Of a stretch of DNA of 64,000 nucleotides, positions 1 to 10,458 are shown piece after piece (position 1 is the first letter of the stretch; every line of letters starts with the position of its first letter). The DNA is taken from assembly GCF_022808775.1 (NCBI RefSeq), contig NZ_JAKZLA010000002.1, positions 1 to 64,000 on the forward strand, written 5' to 3'. Source of the stretch: Geothrix terrae (lineage in GTDB: Bacteria; Acidobacteriota; Holophagae; Holophagales; Holophagaceae). The notes under the pieces are model-generated. The model was not told the origin of the DNA. It did no database searches and was given only the letters and a program-made list of their open reading frames with translations. The translations under genes were made by a program, and so were the position numbers.

Positions 1-60
1 CCCCCATCCTCGCCTCCTCCCGCGCCCCCTCCCCCATCCTCGCCTCCTCCCGCGCCTCCT
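1..60 (+). repeat. 30-bp tandem repeat, two copies
   Basis: Two consecutive 30-bp C-rich units (1-30 and 31-60) agree except at the last few bases of each unit. They lie inside the open frame of the barrel protein that follows and would encode two similar ten-residue blocks rich in Pro, Leu and Arg ahead of the hydrophobic end of its signal peptide. More copies may lie to the left of the window. Confidence 0.7.
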
Positions 61-847
61 CCCCGTCCTCCTGCTCGCCACGTCCCTGGTGGCCCAGGAG
101 GCGAAGGAGGGGCCCATCCAGGACAACTCCTTCCTCGTGGAGGAGGCCTACAACCAGGAACCCGGCGTGGTGCAGCACATCAGCACCTTCACCCGCTACC
201 AGGAGAGCCGGGACTGGATCTACACCTTCACCCAGGAGTGGCCCGTGGGCGGGCTGAAGCACCAGCTCAGCTTCACCCTGCCCTGGCAGCGGCTGGGCGC
301 CTCCCTGGACGGCAAGCAGGCCTTCGGGGACGTGGCCCTGAACTACCGCTACCAGCTGCTGGGTGACGGCGACGCCCCGGTGGCCATCGCCCCGCGGTTC
401 AGCGTGCTGCTGCCCACGGGCGACGAGAAGACTGGCTACGGCAAGGGCGGCACGGGCTTCCAGGTGAACCTGCCCGTGAGCTTCACGCTGAGCAAGACCT
501 TCGTCGGTCACTTCAATGCGGGCGCCACCCATACGCCGCGGGCCCTCAGCCCCGACGGCGACCGGGGCTTCACCCAGGACTACAACCTGGGCCAGAGCTT
601 CATCTGGCTGGCGGCCCCGCGCTTCAACGTGATGCTGGAATACGTCTACACCAGCGGCGAGACCGTGACGGGCCCGGGCCGGACTGATCGCCAGAGCGCC
701 TCGTACGTCTCCCCCGGCATCCGCTGGGCCTACAACTTCCGCAGCGGGCTCCAGATCGTCCCCGGCCTCGCGGTGCCCATCGGCGTGGGCACCAGCCGCG
801 GCGAGAAGGCCATCTTCCTCTACCTGAGCTTCGAGCACCCCTTCTGA
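2..847 (+). CDS. outer-membrane beta-barrel protein (MetA/phenol-degradation transporter-like), 5' partial
   Basis: The frame is open to the left edge and no ATG is present, so the true start lies outside the window. The frame passes through a hydrophobic stretch ending LLLATSLVAQE, which looks like the end of a signal peptide cleaved near A-Q. A first in-frame GTG at position 89 would delete that peptide and is unlikely. The mature part (about 250 residues) has alternating aromatic and polar strands, many GxG turns, and ends in Phe as outer-membrane barrels recognised by the BAM machinery do. It resembles the family often annotated as transporter or MetA-pathway of phenol degradation; the substrate is unknown. 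It converges on the TonB receptor with only 7 bp between stop codons. Confidence 0.7.
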   Translation, partial: PHPRLLPRPLPHPRLLPRLLPVLLLATSLVAQEAKEGPIQDNSFLVEEAYNQEPGVVQHISTFTRYQESRDWIYTFTQEWPVGGLKHQLSFTLPWQRLGASLDGKQAFGDVALNYRYQLLGDGDAPVAIAPRFSVLLPTGDEKTGYGKGGTGFQVNLPVSFTLSKTFVGHFNAGATHTPRALSPDGDRGFTQDYNLGQSFIWLAAPRFNVMLEYVYTSGETVTGPGRTDRQSASYVSPGIRWAYNFRSGLQIVPGLAVPIGVGTSRGEKAIFLYLSFEHPF

Positions 848-854
848 GGCAGGC

Positions 855-3266
855 TCAGAACGTCCATTTCACCCGCGCCGCCAAGGTGCGCGGCGGGATG
901 ACATGGGTGCCGCCGAAGGCGCTGAGGAAGTTGTAGAGGCCCTTCTCGTCCGTGGCGTTCAGCAGGTCCAGGCCCACCGACAGCTTCTGCCCGTTCTTGA
1001 GCTTCCACGCCTGCCCGGCGTTGAGGTTCAGGACGGTGCGGGACTTGATGCGGTGGTTGAGGCCCACCAGGCTGTCGGTCTCCGTCCGGACGTAGGGGAT
1101 GCCGAAGGCGTAGTCGGGATTCCCGGCGACGGTGGCGGGGTCGCCCGCCTCCAGGCCCGAGTCGTAGCGCGCGGAGGCCTGGGCGAAGAAGCCGCCCTGC
1201 TCGAACCGCACGCCCAGCTGGGCGGTGAGCTTCTGGTCGTGGTCGATGAGGTACGGCGTTCCGTCGGGCCCGTTCACCGCGGGATCGGCGGAATCCAGGC
1301 CCCCGAGGGTCGGGCTGTAGTAGAGCGTCCGGACGGTGCCCGCGCTCAGGTAGGCTGACCAGCCCCGGATGGGGACCGTGTCCGCCCGGAGGTCCAGGCC
1401 GTGGAAGCGCCCCTTCCAGGCAGTGATGGGGAAGAGGATGCCCGTGTTCATGAACTGGCTGTTGTCGGCGGAATTCCGGCTGTCCTTCCACCAGTAGTCC
1501 AGGCTCACCCGCGCCACCTGGCCCAGCTGCTGCTCCAGGCCCACCAGGTAGCTGTCCTGGGTCTCCGCCCGCAACGGGGGCACCGGCGTGGCGGACTGGG
1601 TGACCAGGCTCCAGACGGTCTGGGAGGTGGAGAAGGCCAGGTTCTCGTTCTCCGGCGTGATGAGCAGCCGGTCGTAGACCACCCGCACCAGGGTGCCGAT
1701 CCCCGGCAGCGCGTACGTGACGCCCAGCCGCGGCTGGAGCTCGTTCTGGGTGAAATCCCGCCCCTTGTAGCTGTCGAAGCGGAGCCCCAGGGCGAAGGTC
1801 CAGCGGCCGGCCTTCAGGTCGTCCTGGAGGTAGGCCGACGCCAGGGAGGGCGCGAAGCCGTCCGCGAACCGGAGGATGTTCCCGCCCCCGGCAGGGGTGT
1901 AGGGATACAGAGGATCCGAGGGCCCGGAGGCCTGGGCCTGGTCGGTGATGGCCATGTCGAACCGCTCGTGCAGGGGATAGCGCACGACCTGGAGGCCCGC
2001 CTTGAAGGTGTTGTCACCATTCCGCTGGGTGTAGCCCGCCTGGGCGCCCTGGTTGTCCAGGCGCCGGTCGGAGCGGATCCACACGGGGGTGTCCGGCCCG
2101 CCGCCGCCGAAGCCCGGCTGGAGGTCCCGGGTGGGATCCAGGCGGGCGGTGGCGCCGCGGTAGTAGATCGCCACATCCAGGCTGCGGTCCGCGCCCAGCA
2201 GGTGGGTCCAGCCCAGGTTCAGGTTCACGTCCGTGGTGTGGACCCGCTGGTCCTGCCCGGCGGTCTGCTGGGAGGCCAGGTTCACCACGTCCCGGTTGGT
2301 GCTGCCGCCACTGGCGGAGAACCGGAGGATGTCGCTGGCGCCCAGGAGCCAGTCGAAGCGCGTGAAGAGGCGGTCCGTCGTCCCGTGGTTGTGCAGGTTC
2401 TCGAAGTTCACGGGGTCCAGGAACCGGTCGCTCTCGGAGGCGGCGCCGGTCACGAAGTAGCCGAAGGAGGCCGTCCCGCCGCGGGCCCCGAAGCCCAGCT
2501 CCCGGGTGCTGAACCGCGAGGCTCCCAGGGACAGCTCGCCCTGGAAGGGCCTGGGCGAACCCAGGCCGGACTTGCTGGTGAGGTTCACCACGGCCGCCGG
2601 CTTCCCGCCGTACTCGGCGCTCACCCCGCCCGTAATGACCTCCATGCTCTCCACCTGCGAGGGGTCCAGGGAGTTCGAGAAGGTGGACTGCACCTGGTCC
2701 GTGATGGGCACCCCGTCCACCACGTAGGTCACCTGCCCATGGCTGCCCCGGAAGTGGAAGCGGCCGTTCTCGTCCTGGATGAAGCCCGGCGTGGCGAGCA
2801 GGATGCTCTCCATGGCCCGGCTCTGGACGGCGGTGGGGATCTTCTCGATGGTGGAGCGGTCGATGTCGATGTGGGCCGAGGGGTGGGCCTCCACCAGGGA
2901 CACCGTGTCCTCCACCGCCACCGTGGCGGAGGCCTGGGCCGCTTTCAAGCTCAGGTCCAGCCGGGTGGGCAGGTTGGAGCGCACCGAGATGTTCTGGTGG
3001 AGGTCCTGCATCCCCGGCGCCACCACCTCCAGGTGGTAGTCGCTGAAGGGGATGTTGTAGGCGGCGTAGGTCCCCGAGGCGTCCGTGACGACGGTCTGGC
3101 GAAATCCGGAGACACGGTTCTCCAGGCGGACCTGGGCCTGGGCCACCGGCCTTCCCTGGTCGTCCAGCACCCGTCCGGCGAGGGTTCCGCTGCCCGCAGC
3201 CGCGGCGAATGCAGGCCCAGCCGCAAGAAGGGCTAGGATGGTGGGGCCGAAGGGGGAATGGGACAA
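855..3266 (-). CDS. TonB-dependent receptor with N-terminal carboxypeptidase-regulatory-like domain
   Basis: This is an outer-membrane gated transporter of about 803 residues. In order it shows a signal peptide (hydrophobic core ILALLAAGPAFA), a CarboxypepD_reg-like beta-sandwich (about residues 25-110), a TonB plug (about 120-230, with VVDGVPITDQ) and a long beta-barrel ending in Phe. The chosen start is a TTG, because GGAGG lies 7 nt upstream of it (3274-3278) and it opens directly into the signal peptide. An upstream ATG at 3314 would add 16 residues without a good ribosome site. Oar-like receptors with this architecture are common in Acidobacteriota and Bacteroidota. The substrate cannot be told from sequence. 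It is divergent from the efflux genes that follow. Confidence 0.88.
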   Translation of the reverse strand: MSHSPFGPTILALLAAGPAFAAAAGSGTLAGRVLDDQGRPVAQAQVRLENRVSGFRQTVVTDASGTYAAYNIPFSDYHLEVVAPGMQDLHQNISVRSNLPTRLDLSLKAAQASATVAVEDTVSLVEAHPSAHIDIDRSTIEKIPTAVQSRAMESILLATPGFIQDENGRFHFRGSHGQVTYVVDGVPITDQVQSTFSNSLDPSQVESMEVITGGVSAEYGGKPAAVVNLTSKSGLGSPRPFQGELSLGASRFSTRELGFGARGGTASFGYFVTGAASESDRFLDPVNFENLHNHGTTDRLFTRFDWLLGASDILRFSASGGSTNRDVVNLASQQTAGQDQRVHTTDVNLNLGWTHLLGADRSLDVAIYYRGATARLDPTRDLQPGFGGGGPDTPVWIRSDRRLDNQGAQAGYTQRNGDNTFKAGLQVVRYPLHERFDMAITDQAQASGPSDPLYPYTPAGGGNILRFADGFAPSLASAYLQDDLKAGRWTFALGLRFDSYKGRDFTQNELQPRLGVTYALPGIGTLVRVVYDRLLITPENENLAFSTSQTVWSLVTQSATPVPPLRAETQDSYLVGLEQQLGQVARVSLDYWWKDSRNSADNSQFMNTGILFPITAWKGRFHGLDLRADTVPIRGWSAYLSAGTVRTLYYSPTLGGLDSADPAVNGPDGTPYLIDHDQKLTAQLGVRFEQGGFFAQASARYDSGLEAGDPATVAGNPDYAFGIPYVRTETDSLVGLNHRIKSRTVLNLNAGQAWKLKNGQKLSVGLDLLNATDEKGLYNFLSAFGGTHVIPPRTLAARVKWTF

Positions 3267-3412
3267 GGCGGGTCCTCCAGATGGAATTATTTTCCAACTG
3301 GCGAATCCAATCAATAGAAAACAATTCCATTTATGACATCCAAGGCCACTAAACCCTTGGACTGCATGAGCGAAGATTGAGATGCGATCAGCCCGTTGGG
3401 GAGGCCTTTGAC

Positions 3413-4645
3413 ATGAAGCGGAAGCAGATGTGGATCCTCGGCGGAGGACTGGTGGTCTTCGTGATCGCCGGCCTGAGCATCGCCGGCATGCGGGACAAGG
3501 GCATCGCCATCCAGGTGGCCACCGTGGCCCGGGAGAACCTGCAGGCCAAGGTGAGCGCCAACGGCAAGATCCAGGCGGTGACGAAGGCGGACATCTCCGC
3601 GAGCATCATGGGCCAGGTCACCCGCCTGGCCGTCAAGGAGGGCGACCGGGTCCACAAGGGCCAGTTCCTCATGGAGATCGATCCCCGCAGCGCCCGGGCC
3701 AACTCCGAGGCCATGCAGGCCAGCCTGCACGCGGCCCAGTCGGACCTGACCTCCGCCACCGCCAACCTCGCCCAGGCCAAGTCCGACTTCGACCGGGCGA
3801 AGGCCAACCGGGACGCGGGCATCATCTCCGCGGCGGATTTCGAGCGGGCCAGGACCGCCCTCGAGACCGCCCAGGCCGCGCAGGAGACCGCCCGCCGCCG
3901 CACGGACCAGGCCAAGGCCAACCTGAGCCAGTCCCATGTGGGCCTCGGCTTCTCCACCATCGCCGCGCCCATGGACGGCGTCGTCACCGCCCGCCGCATC
4001 GAGCTGGGCGAGACCGCCGTGCCCGGCATCCAGAACCAGCCCGGCACCGTGCTCCTCACCGTCTCCGACATGAGCAAGGTGGAGGCCGAGATGGAGGTGG
4101 ACGAGGCGTCCATCCCCACCGTGAAGCTGGGCCAGGAGGCGCAGATCCGCATCGACGCCTACCCCAACCAGATCTTCCAGGGCCAGGTCACGGAAGTGGG
4201 CGGCAGCCCCATCCTGAAGACCAGCGTGAACGACGCCACCAAGTTCAAGGTGAAGGTGTGGATCAAGGATCCGCCCCTCACCATCAAGCCCGGCCTCTCC
4301 GCCCAGGCGGACATCTTCACCGGCAGCCGCGATCAGGCCCTGGCCATCCCCTTCCAGGCCCTCGTCATGCGCGAGATCAAGCTGAAGCCCGGCGAGACCC
4401 ACAAGCCCGGCGCCCCGCGCGAGGAGGAAGGCGTCTTCCTCATGGAATCCGGCAAGGCCAAGTTCGTGGCCGTGAAGACCGGCCTCATGGGCGACCTCTC
4501 CGTGGAGGTGCTCTCCGGCCTCAAGGGCGGCGAGTCGCTCATCACCGGCCCCAACCGGGCGCTCCGCGACCTCAAGGGCGGCGAGGCGGTCCGGGTGGAG
4601 AAGGCGAAGAAGAAGGACAAGGACAAGGACGAGACCAAGTCCTGA
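3413..4645 (+). CDS. MacA-like periplasmic adaptor (HlyD/RND membrane-fusion family)
   Basis: This is a periplasmic adaptor subunit linking an inner-membrane ABC permease to an outer-membrane channel. It has an N-terminal membrane anchor (about residues 6-23), a lipoyl half-motif, an alpha-helical hairpin rich in Ala and Gln (about 95-175), the second lipoyl half (TIAAPMDGVVTARR) and a beta-barrel domain. The C-terminus is highly charged and Lys-rich. The ATG was chosen because GGGGAGG sits 8 nt upstream (3398-3404); an earlier in-frame ATG at 3377 lacks this. The next gene begins 7 nt after the stop, so the adaptor and two permeases form one operon. Confidence 0.88.
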   Translation: MKRKQMWILGGGLVVFVIAGLSIAGMRDKGIAIQVATVARENLQAKVSANGKIQAVTKADISASIMGQVTRLAVKEGDRVHKGQFLMEIDPRSARANSEAMQASLHAAQSDLTSATANLAQAKSDFDRAKANRDAGIISAADFERARTALETAQAAQETARRRTDQAKANLSQSHVGLGFSTIAAPMDGVVTARRIELGETAVPGIQNQPGTVLLTVSDMSKVEAEMEVDEASIPTVKLGQEAQIRIDAYPNQIFQGQVTEVGGSPILKTSVNDATKFKVKVWIKDPPLTIKPGLSAQADIFTGSRDQALAIPFQALVMREIKLKPGETHKPGAPREEEGVFLMESGKAKFVAVKTGLMGDLSVEVLSGLKGGESLITGPNRALRDLKGGEAVRVEKAKKKDKDKDETKS

Positions 4646-4652
4646 GGCCCCC

Positions 4653-5879
4653 ATGAACCCCACTGAACTCCTCCGCGCCTCCTTCCGGGCGATCCGGGCA
4701 CACACCCTGCGCAGCTTCCTCACGCTGCTGGGCGTCATCATCGGCGTGGCCACCATCGTCGCCGTGGTGGGCGTGATCTCCGGCCTGAACACCTACGTGA
4801 AGGAGAAGATCATCGTCCTGGCCCCGGACGTCTACGTCGTCCAGAAGTTCGGGATCATCCGGAGCCGGCGGGAGTTCATCGACGCCCTCAAGCGCCCGCC
4901 CATCACCTGGCAGGAGTACCAGCGCCTCTCCAGCGGCATCCTCAAGGAGTCCTCCCAGGTCTCCGCCGCCGCCGGCAACTCCATGCCCGTGCAGAGCGGG
5001 GATCGTCACCTGGACAACATCGCCGTCATCGGCATCACCTCCAACTTCGCGGACCTGTTCAACCTGGAGTTCGAGGCCGGGCGCTTCTTCTCGGACAACG
5101 AGGACCAGGGCGCCCTGAACGTGGCCGTCATCGGAGCCAACACCCGGGAGGAGCTGTTCCCCCACCTGGATCCCGTGGGCCGGACGATCCTGATCCGCGG
5201 GCTCCCCTTCCGCGTCATCGGGCTCATGCCCAAGCAGGGGCGGAGCATCGGCTTCAACCAGGACGGGCGCATCTACATCCCCCTCCAGGTCTACCGGAAG
5301 AACTTCATGGCCTCGAACGAGAGCCTGGAGCTGCAGATCAAGGCCCGGAACGGCGTGGAGGGCCTGGACGCCTCCATGGACGAGGTGCGGGCCCTGTTCC
5401 GCGCCATGCGGCACACCAGCTTCCGCAGCCCCGACCCCTTCGGCCTCCTCACCCAGGAGAGTCTGCAGGAGCTCTGGAAGACCATCAGCAGCGCCGCCTT
5501 CATCCTGCTGATGCTCATCTCCAGCGTGAGCCTCGGCGTGGGCGGCATCGTGATCATGAACATCATGCTGGTGAGCGTGGTGGAGCGGACCCAGGAGATC
5601 GGCGTCCGCATGGCCCTGGGCGCCCGCAAGCGGGACATCCGGTACCAGTTCCTCCTGGAGGCCGCCCTGCTCTCCGCCGCCGGCGGCGTCATCGGCGTGC
5701 TGGTGGGCTCCCTCGGGGCCTTCACCGTCCGGGCCGTGGCGGACTTCCCCGCCCAGATCACGCCGGGCATCGTCCTCGTGGGCATCCTCCTCAGCACCCT
5801 CGTGGGTCTGGCCGCGGGCTTCCTACCCGCCTACCGCGCCTCCAACCTCGTCGTCATCGACGCGATCCGGGCGGAGTGA
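4653..5879 (+). CDS. MacB-like ABC transporter permease (FtsX domain), first copy
   Basis: This inner-membrane permease has 408 residues. It has one N-terminal transmembrane helix with the LLGVIIGVATIVAVVGVISG signature, a periplasmic MacB_PCD domain (about residues 45-270) and a C-terminal FtsX block with three helices (about 275-405), including the GGIVIMNIMLVSVVERTQEIG signature region. It lacks the N-terminal ATPase of E. coli MacB, so an ATPase must be supplied in trans. It lies in an operon with the adaptor upstream and a second permease downstream, which suggests a heterodimeric permease pair. The exported substrate is unknown; relatives export macrolides, lipoproteins or peptides. Confidence 0.88.
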   Translation: MNPTELLRASFRAIRAHTLRSFLTLLGVIIGVATIVAVVGVISGLNTYVKEKIIVLAPDVYVVQKFGIIRSRREFIDALKRPPITWQEYQRLSSGILKESSQVSAAAGNSMPVQSGDRHLDNIAVIGITSNFADLFNLEFEAGRFFSDNEDQGALNVAVIGANTREELFPHLDPVGRTILIRGLPFRVIGLMPKQGRSIGFNQDGRIYIPLQVYRKNFMASNESLELQIKARNGVEGLDASMDEVRALFRAMRHTSFRSPDPFGLLTQESLQELWKTISSAAFILLMLISSVSLGVGGIVIMNIMLVSVVERTQEIGVRMALGARKRDIRYQFLLEAALLSAAGGVIGVLVGSLGAFTVRAVADFPAQITPGIVLVGILLSTLVGLAAGFLPAYRASNLVVIDAIRAE

Positions 5880-5881
5880 CC

Positions 5882-7165
<1,284 letters not shown>

Positions 7166-7220
7166 GCCACCGTCGGGCGAGAACAACCTCAAAGCCGTGG
7201 TCGACTCGGGCGATTTTTTA

Positions 7221-7305
7221 GCCACCGATTTCAGTGATTGCGGTGATGGGCCCCGAATGCTGCCCCGGGACAGGGCCTTATCTTTTCATCACTGAAATCG
7301 GTGGC
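7221..7305. repeat. long inverted repeat, family A (18-bp perfect arms)
   Basis: GCCACCGATTTCAGTGAT (7221-7238) pairs perfectly with 7288-7305 across a 49-nt loop. It lies in the gap between the permease operon and osmC, both of which end here, so it could act as a bidirectional end-of-transcript hairpin. A related, larger element with the same outer sequence lies at 28306-28518, so this is a dispersed family. Confidence 0.85.
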
Positions 7306-7331
7306 AGAAGGGCCTTCCTCCGAGATCTACC

Positions 7332-7730
7332 TCAGCCTTCGACCAGGGTCTTCACGCTGAACGCCGGGGGATGCTCGATGTGCTTCTTCACGGTGCACTG
7401 GCTGGCGGTGCGCACGAGGGCCTCGTGGTACTTCTCGGGGAACGTCGGCGGCACCAGGATCTCCAGCTCCACCCGCCCTACCATCCCCGTGGCGGGATCG
7501 GGGACGGTCCGCTGGACCAGCCGGATGCCCTCGGTCGGGAGGTCCCGCTGGCGGCAGAAGTTCAGCACGTAGATGCCGGCGCAGGTGGCGAGGGAGGCCT
7601 GGAACAGGGCGAAGGGACTGGGCGCGGAGCCTTCCCCACCGCCCTGGACGGGCTGGTCCGTCTTCACGGTGTAGGGTCCGAAGTGCGCGTCCACCCGCGC
7701 GCCGCCCGGAAAATCGATGACCATGTCCAC
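7332..7730 (-). CDS. OsmC/YhfA-like family protein
   Basis: This small cytosolic protein (about 132 residues) belongs to the OsmC/Ohr fold. It shows the two conserved cysteines of peroxidase-type members, in SLATCAG (about residue 60) and SQCTVKKHI (about 112), plus the SPFALFQASLATC core. OsmC proteins reduce organic hydroperoxides; the YhfA-like subgroup is less well defined. The start is uncertain: a GTG at 7730 lies 5 nt after AAGGAGG (7736-7742), while an ATG two codons on (7724) is 11 nt away. It is divergent from the M28 peptidase gene. Confidence 0.85.
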   Translation of the reverse strand: MDMVIDFPGGARVDAHFGPYTVKTDQPVQGGGEGSAPSPFALFQASLATCAGIYVLNFCRQRDLPTEGIRLVQRTVPDPATGMVGRVELEILVPPTFPEKYHEALVRTASQCTVKKHIEHPPAFSVKTLVEG

Positions 7731-7841
7731 GAGAGCCTCCTTCGTTCGAACTCCCATTGTCGCGGGAGCGCTGCGGCGCCACCAGCGTGCAGGGCACTGG
7801 AAACCCTCACCGCCGCGCACGATCCGCGCAACACTGGTGGC

Positions 7842-8885
7842 ATGCCCCCCCTCGAGCCGCCCTCCCCATCCGCTGTGCCGGAGGCCTTCCGGCGGACCGG
7901 CCGACAGCGCCAGTGGAGGGTCCTGGCCGGGCTGACCCTCCTCCTGCTCGGCTTCGGCACCTGCGCGTCCATCCTGGTGACCCAGCCGGTGCTGGCCGCC
8001 CCTGCCGTCGAACCCGCCATCGCGGTGTCGCCGGAGCGCCTGGAGGCCGACGTCCGGCTGCTCTCGGAAGGCTGCGCGCCGCGGGAGTGGCAGAGCAAGG
8101 GCCTGACCCGGGCCGCCGAGGCCATCGCCTCGACCTTCCAGGCGGCCGGCGGACGGGTGGCCCGGGAGCCCTTCGAGGTCCGCGGACACGCCTTCACCAA
8201 CGTGATCGCCTCCTTCGGGCCCGAGTCCGGCCCCCGCATCGTGGTGGGGGCGCACTACGACGCCTGTGGCGAGCAGCCCGGCGCGGACGACAACGCCAGC
8301 GGCGTGGCCTGCATGCTGGAGCTGGCCCGGGCTTTCGGCCGGGCCGCCCCCGCCCTGCGCGTGGACCTGGTGGCCTACACCCTGGAGGAACCGCCCTTCT
8401 TCCGGACCTCTGACATGGGCAGCGCCCGGCACGCCCGCCTCATGAGGGAGGCCGGAACCGACGTGCGTGCGGTCCTCGTCCTGGAGATGGTCGGCCGCTA
8501 CACCGAAGTTCCGGGAAGCCAGCGCTACCCCTCCTCCCTCCTCGGCCTGCTCTACCCCGACCGGGGGGACTTCCTCCTGGTGGCCGGCCGATTCGGCGAC
8601 ATCGGCCTGACCCGCGACGTCAAGGCCTCCCTGCGCGGCGCGTCGCCGCTCCCCGTGGTGTCCATGAACGGACCCCGCTGGATCCCGGGCATGGACTTCT
8701 CGGACCACTACCCTTACTGGGATCAGGGGTTCACGGCCGTCATGCTCACGGACACAGCCTTCTATCGGAACCGGGACTATCACACGGACCATGACACCGC
8801 CGACCGCCTGGACTACCTGCGGATGGCCCAGGTGGTCCAGGGGGTGCATGCCGCCGTGACCCGCCTCGCCATGCGGGCACCCTAG
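7842..8885 (+). CDS. membrane-anchored M28 family metallopeptidase
   Basis: This is a zinc aminopeptidase-like protein of 347 residues. An N-terminal signal anchor (about residues 28-46) puts the catalytic domain outside the cytoplasm. The metal-binding pattern of M28 is visible: H138 and D140 in GAHYD, the bridging Asp in GADDNASG (149-150), the E-E pair at 182-183, and a late His in the YHTDHDT region. The substrate is probably peptides or N-terminal residues, but specificity cannot be read. The PLP decarboxylase starts 23 nt downstream, so the two are probably co-transcribed. Confidence 0.85.
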   Translation: MPPLEPPSPSAVPEAFRRTGRQRQWRVLAGLTLLLLGFGTCASILVTQPVLAAPAVEPAIAVSPERLEADVRLLSEGCAPREWQSKGLTRAAEAIASTFQAAGGRVAREPFEVRGHAFTNVIASFGPESGPRIVVGAHYDACGEQPGADDNASGVACMLELARAFGRAAPALRVDLVAYTLEEPPFFRTSDMGSARHARLMREAGTDVRAVLVLEMVGRYTEVPGSQRYPSSLLGLLYPDRGDFLLVAGRFGDIGLTRDVKASLRGASPLPVVSMNGPRWIPGMDFSDHYPYWDQGFTAVMLTDTAFYRNRDYHTDHDTADRLDYLRMAQVVQGVHAAVTRLAMRAP

Positions 8886-8908
8886 AGGAATGCAGGCACA
8901 CTAGAGGC

Positions 8909-10324
8909 ATGGACGCCCAAGAATTCCGCCGCCTCGGTTATCAGCTCGTGGATTGGATCGCGGACTACCGCGAGAACCTCGAGCGCCTGCCGGTCATGAG
9001 CCGGGTTCAGCCCGGCGATATCCGCGCCGCCTTCCCGGACCACCCGCCCCAGCACGGGGGCCGCGTGACCCAGGCCCTGGCGGCCCTGGAGCGGGATGTG
9101 CTGCCCGGCATCACCCACTGGAACCATCCATCCTTTTTCGCCTACTTCCCTAGCAACACCAGCTACAGCTCGATCCTCGGCGACCTGGCCGCCTCGGGCC
9201 TGGGTGCCCAGGGCATGAGCTGGCAGACCAGCCCCGCCGCCACCGAAGTTGAAGAGGTGGTCATGGACTGGCTGCGCCAGATGGTGGGCCTGAGCACGGC
9301 CTTCACCGGCGTCATCCACGACACCGCCAGCACCGCCACCTTCACCGCCCTGCTCTGCGCCCGGGAGAAGGTGTCGGAGTACGCCCAGAACACCGAAGGC
9401 CTCCAGAGCGGCGAGGCGCCACTGGTGGTCTACGCCTCGGACCAGGCCCACAGCTCCATCGAGAAAGCGGCCCTTCTCGCGGGCTTCGGCCGCAGCTTCC
9501 TGCGCCTCATCCCCACGGATGAGAACCATGCCATCCGGCTCGATCTGCTCCAGGCGGCCCTCGAGAAGGACATCGAGATCGGCCTGCGCCCCTGCGCCAT
9601 CGTCGGCGCCGTGGGCACCACGGCCACCACGGCCCTGGATCCCCTGCCCGCCCTGGCGGACCTCGCGGAGAAGCACGGGATGTGGCTCCATGTGGACGCG
9701 GCCATGGCGGGCACGGCCATGGTGCTGCCCGAGTGCCGCTGGATGTGGGAGGACATCGAGCGGGCCGACAGCCTGGTGTTCAACCCCCACAAGTGGATGG
9801 GCGTGGGCTTCGACCTCAGCGCCTACTACGTGCGCGATCCCCAGCACCTCATCCGCGTGATGAGCACCAACCCCAGCTACCTGCGCACGGCCCAGGACGG
9901 CCAGGTGAGCAACTTCCGCGACTGGCACATCCAGCTCGGGCGGCGCTTCCGGGCGCTGAAGTTGTGGTTCTACCTCATGGACGTGGGCGTGGAGGGCCTC
10001 CAGGCCCGCATCCGCCGCGACCTGGCGAACGCCCAGTGGTTCAGGGAGCAGGTGGATGCGGCGCCGGACTGGGAACGCCAGGCCCCCGTGCCGCTGCAGA
10101 CCATCTGCCTCCGCCACCTCAAGCCCGGCCTGGACGAGGCCGCCCTCGCCCAGCACAACCTGGACCTCGCCCGCCGCATCAACGAAGGCGGCGCCGCCTA
10201 CCTCACCCCCTCCCTGCTCAAGGGCCGCCAGATCCTCCGCGTGAGCATCGGGGCCGAGCCGACCGAGCGGCGGCACGTGGAGGCGCTGTGGGTGGAGCTC
10301 AAGCAGGCCTCAGGAAATACCTGA
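8909..10324 (+). CDS. pyridoxal-phosphate-dependent decarboxylase (group II, aromatic-L-amino-acid type)
   Basis: This 471-residue protein belongs to the AADC/glutamate-decarboxylase superfamily. The PLP lysine is K295 in FNPHKWMGVGFD, and the cofactor Asp lies in HVDAAMAGT. The N-terminal segment (residues 1-80, with YRENLERLPV) is typical of aromatic amino acid decarboxylases, and length fits the family. It would convert an aromatic amino acid to an amine, but substrate choice is not certain. AGAGGC precedes the start. Immediately upstream a near-duplicate of this AGAGG-ATG arrangement creates a four-codon ORF (8890-8904). Confidence 0.87.
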   Translation: MDAQEFRRLGYQLVDWIADYRENLERLPVMSRVQPGDIRAAFPDHPPQHGGRVTQALAALERDVLPGITHWNHPSFFAYFPSNTSYSSILGDLAASGLGAQGMSWQTSPAATEVEEVVMDWLRQMVGLSTAFTGVIHDTASTATFTALLCAREKVSEYAQNTEGLQSGEAPLVVYASDQAHSSIEKAALLAGFGRSFLRLIPTDENHAIRLDLLQAALEKDIEIGLRPCAIVGAVGTTATTALDPLPALADLAEKHGMWLHVDAAMAGTAMVLPECRWMWEDIERADSLVFNPHKWMGVGFDLSAYYVRDPQHLIRVMSTNPSYLRTAQDGQVSNFRDWHIQLGRRFRALKLWFYLMDVGVEGLQARIRRDLANAQWFREQVDAAPDWERQAPVPLQTICLRHLKPGLDEAALAQHNLDLARRINEGGAAYLTPSLLKGRQILRVSIGAEPTERRHVEALWVELKQASGNT

Positions 10325-10403
10325 GACTCTGCCAGTCCAGTACACCTCAAACACAAGGGGCATCCCCGTGCCCAAAACGGCTGGCCCGGGCTATTGCGCT
10401 CGC

Positions 10404-10437
10404 ATTCCGTACAACGCGCCGTATGCTCTTACGGAAT
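10404..10437. promoter_or_regulatory. dyad ATTCCGTA-N18-TACGGAAT
   Basis: Perfect 8-bp arms (10404-10411 and 10430-10437) surround 18 nt, 22 bp before the hydrolase start. It could be a hairpin in the 5' leader or an operator. There is no independent support for either. Confidence 0.4.
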
Positions 10438-10458
10438 CAAGGCCTGGGGTCTATCACG

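Noticed and set aside
1401-3236. Very long open frames antisense to the TonB receptor and to many other genes
   Set aside because: They follow from the high GC third codon positions of the real genes, have biased Arg/Gly/Pro/Ala composition, and lack ribosome sites or family motifs.
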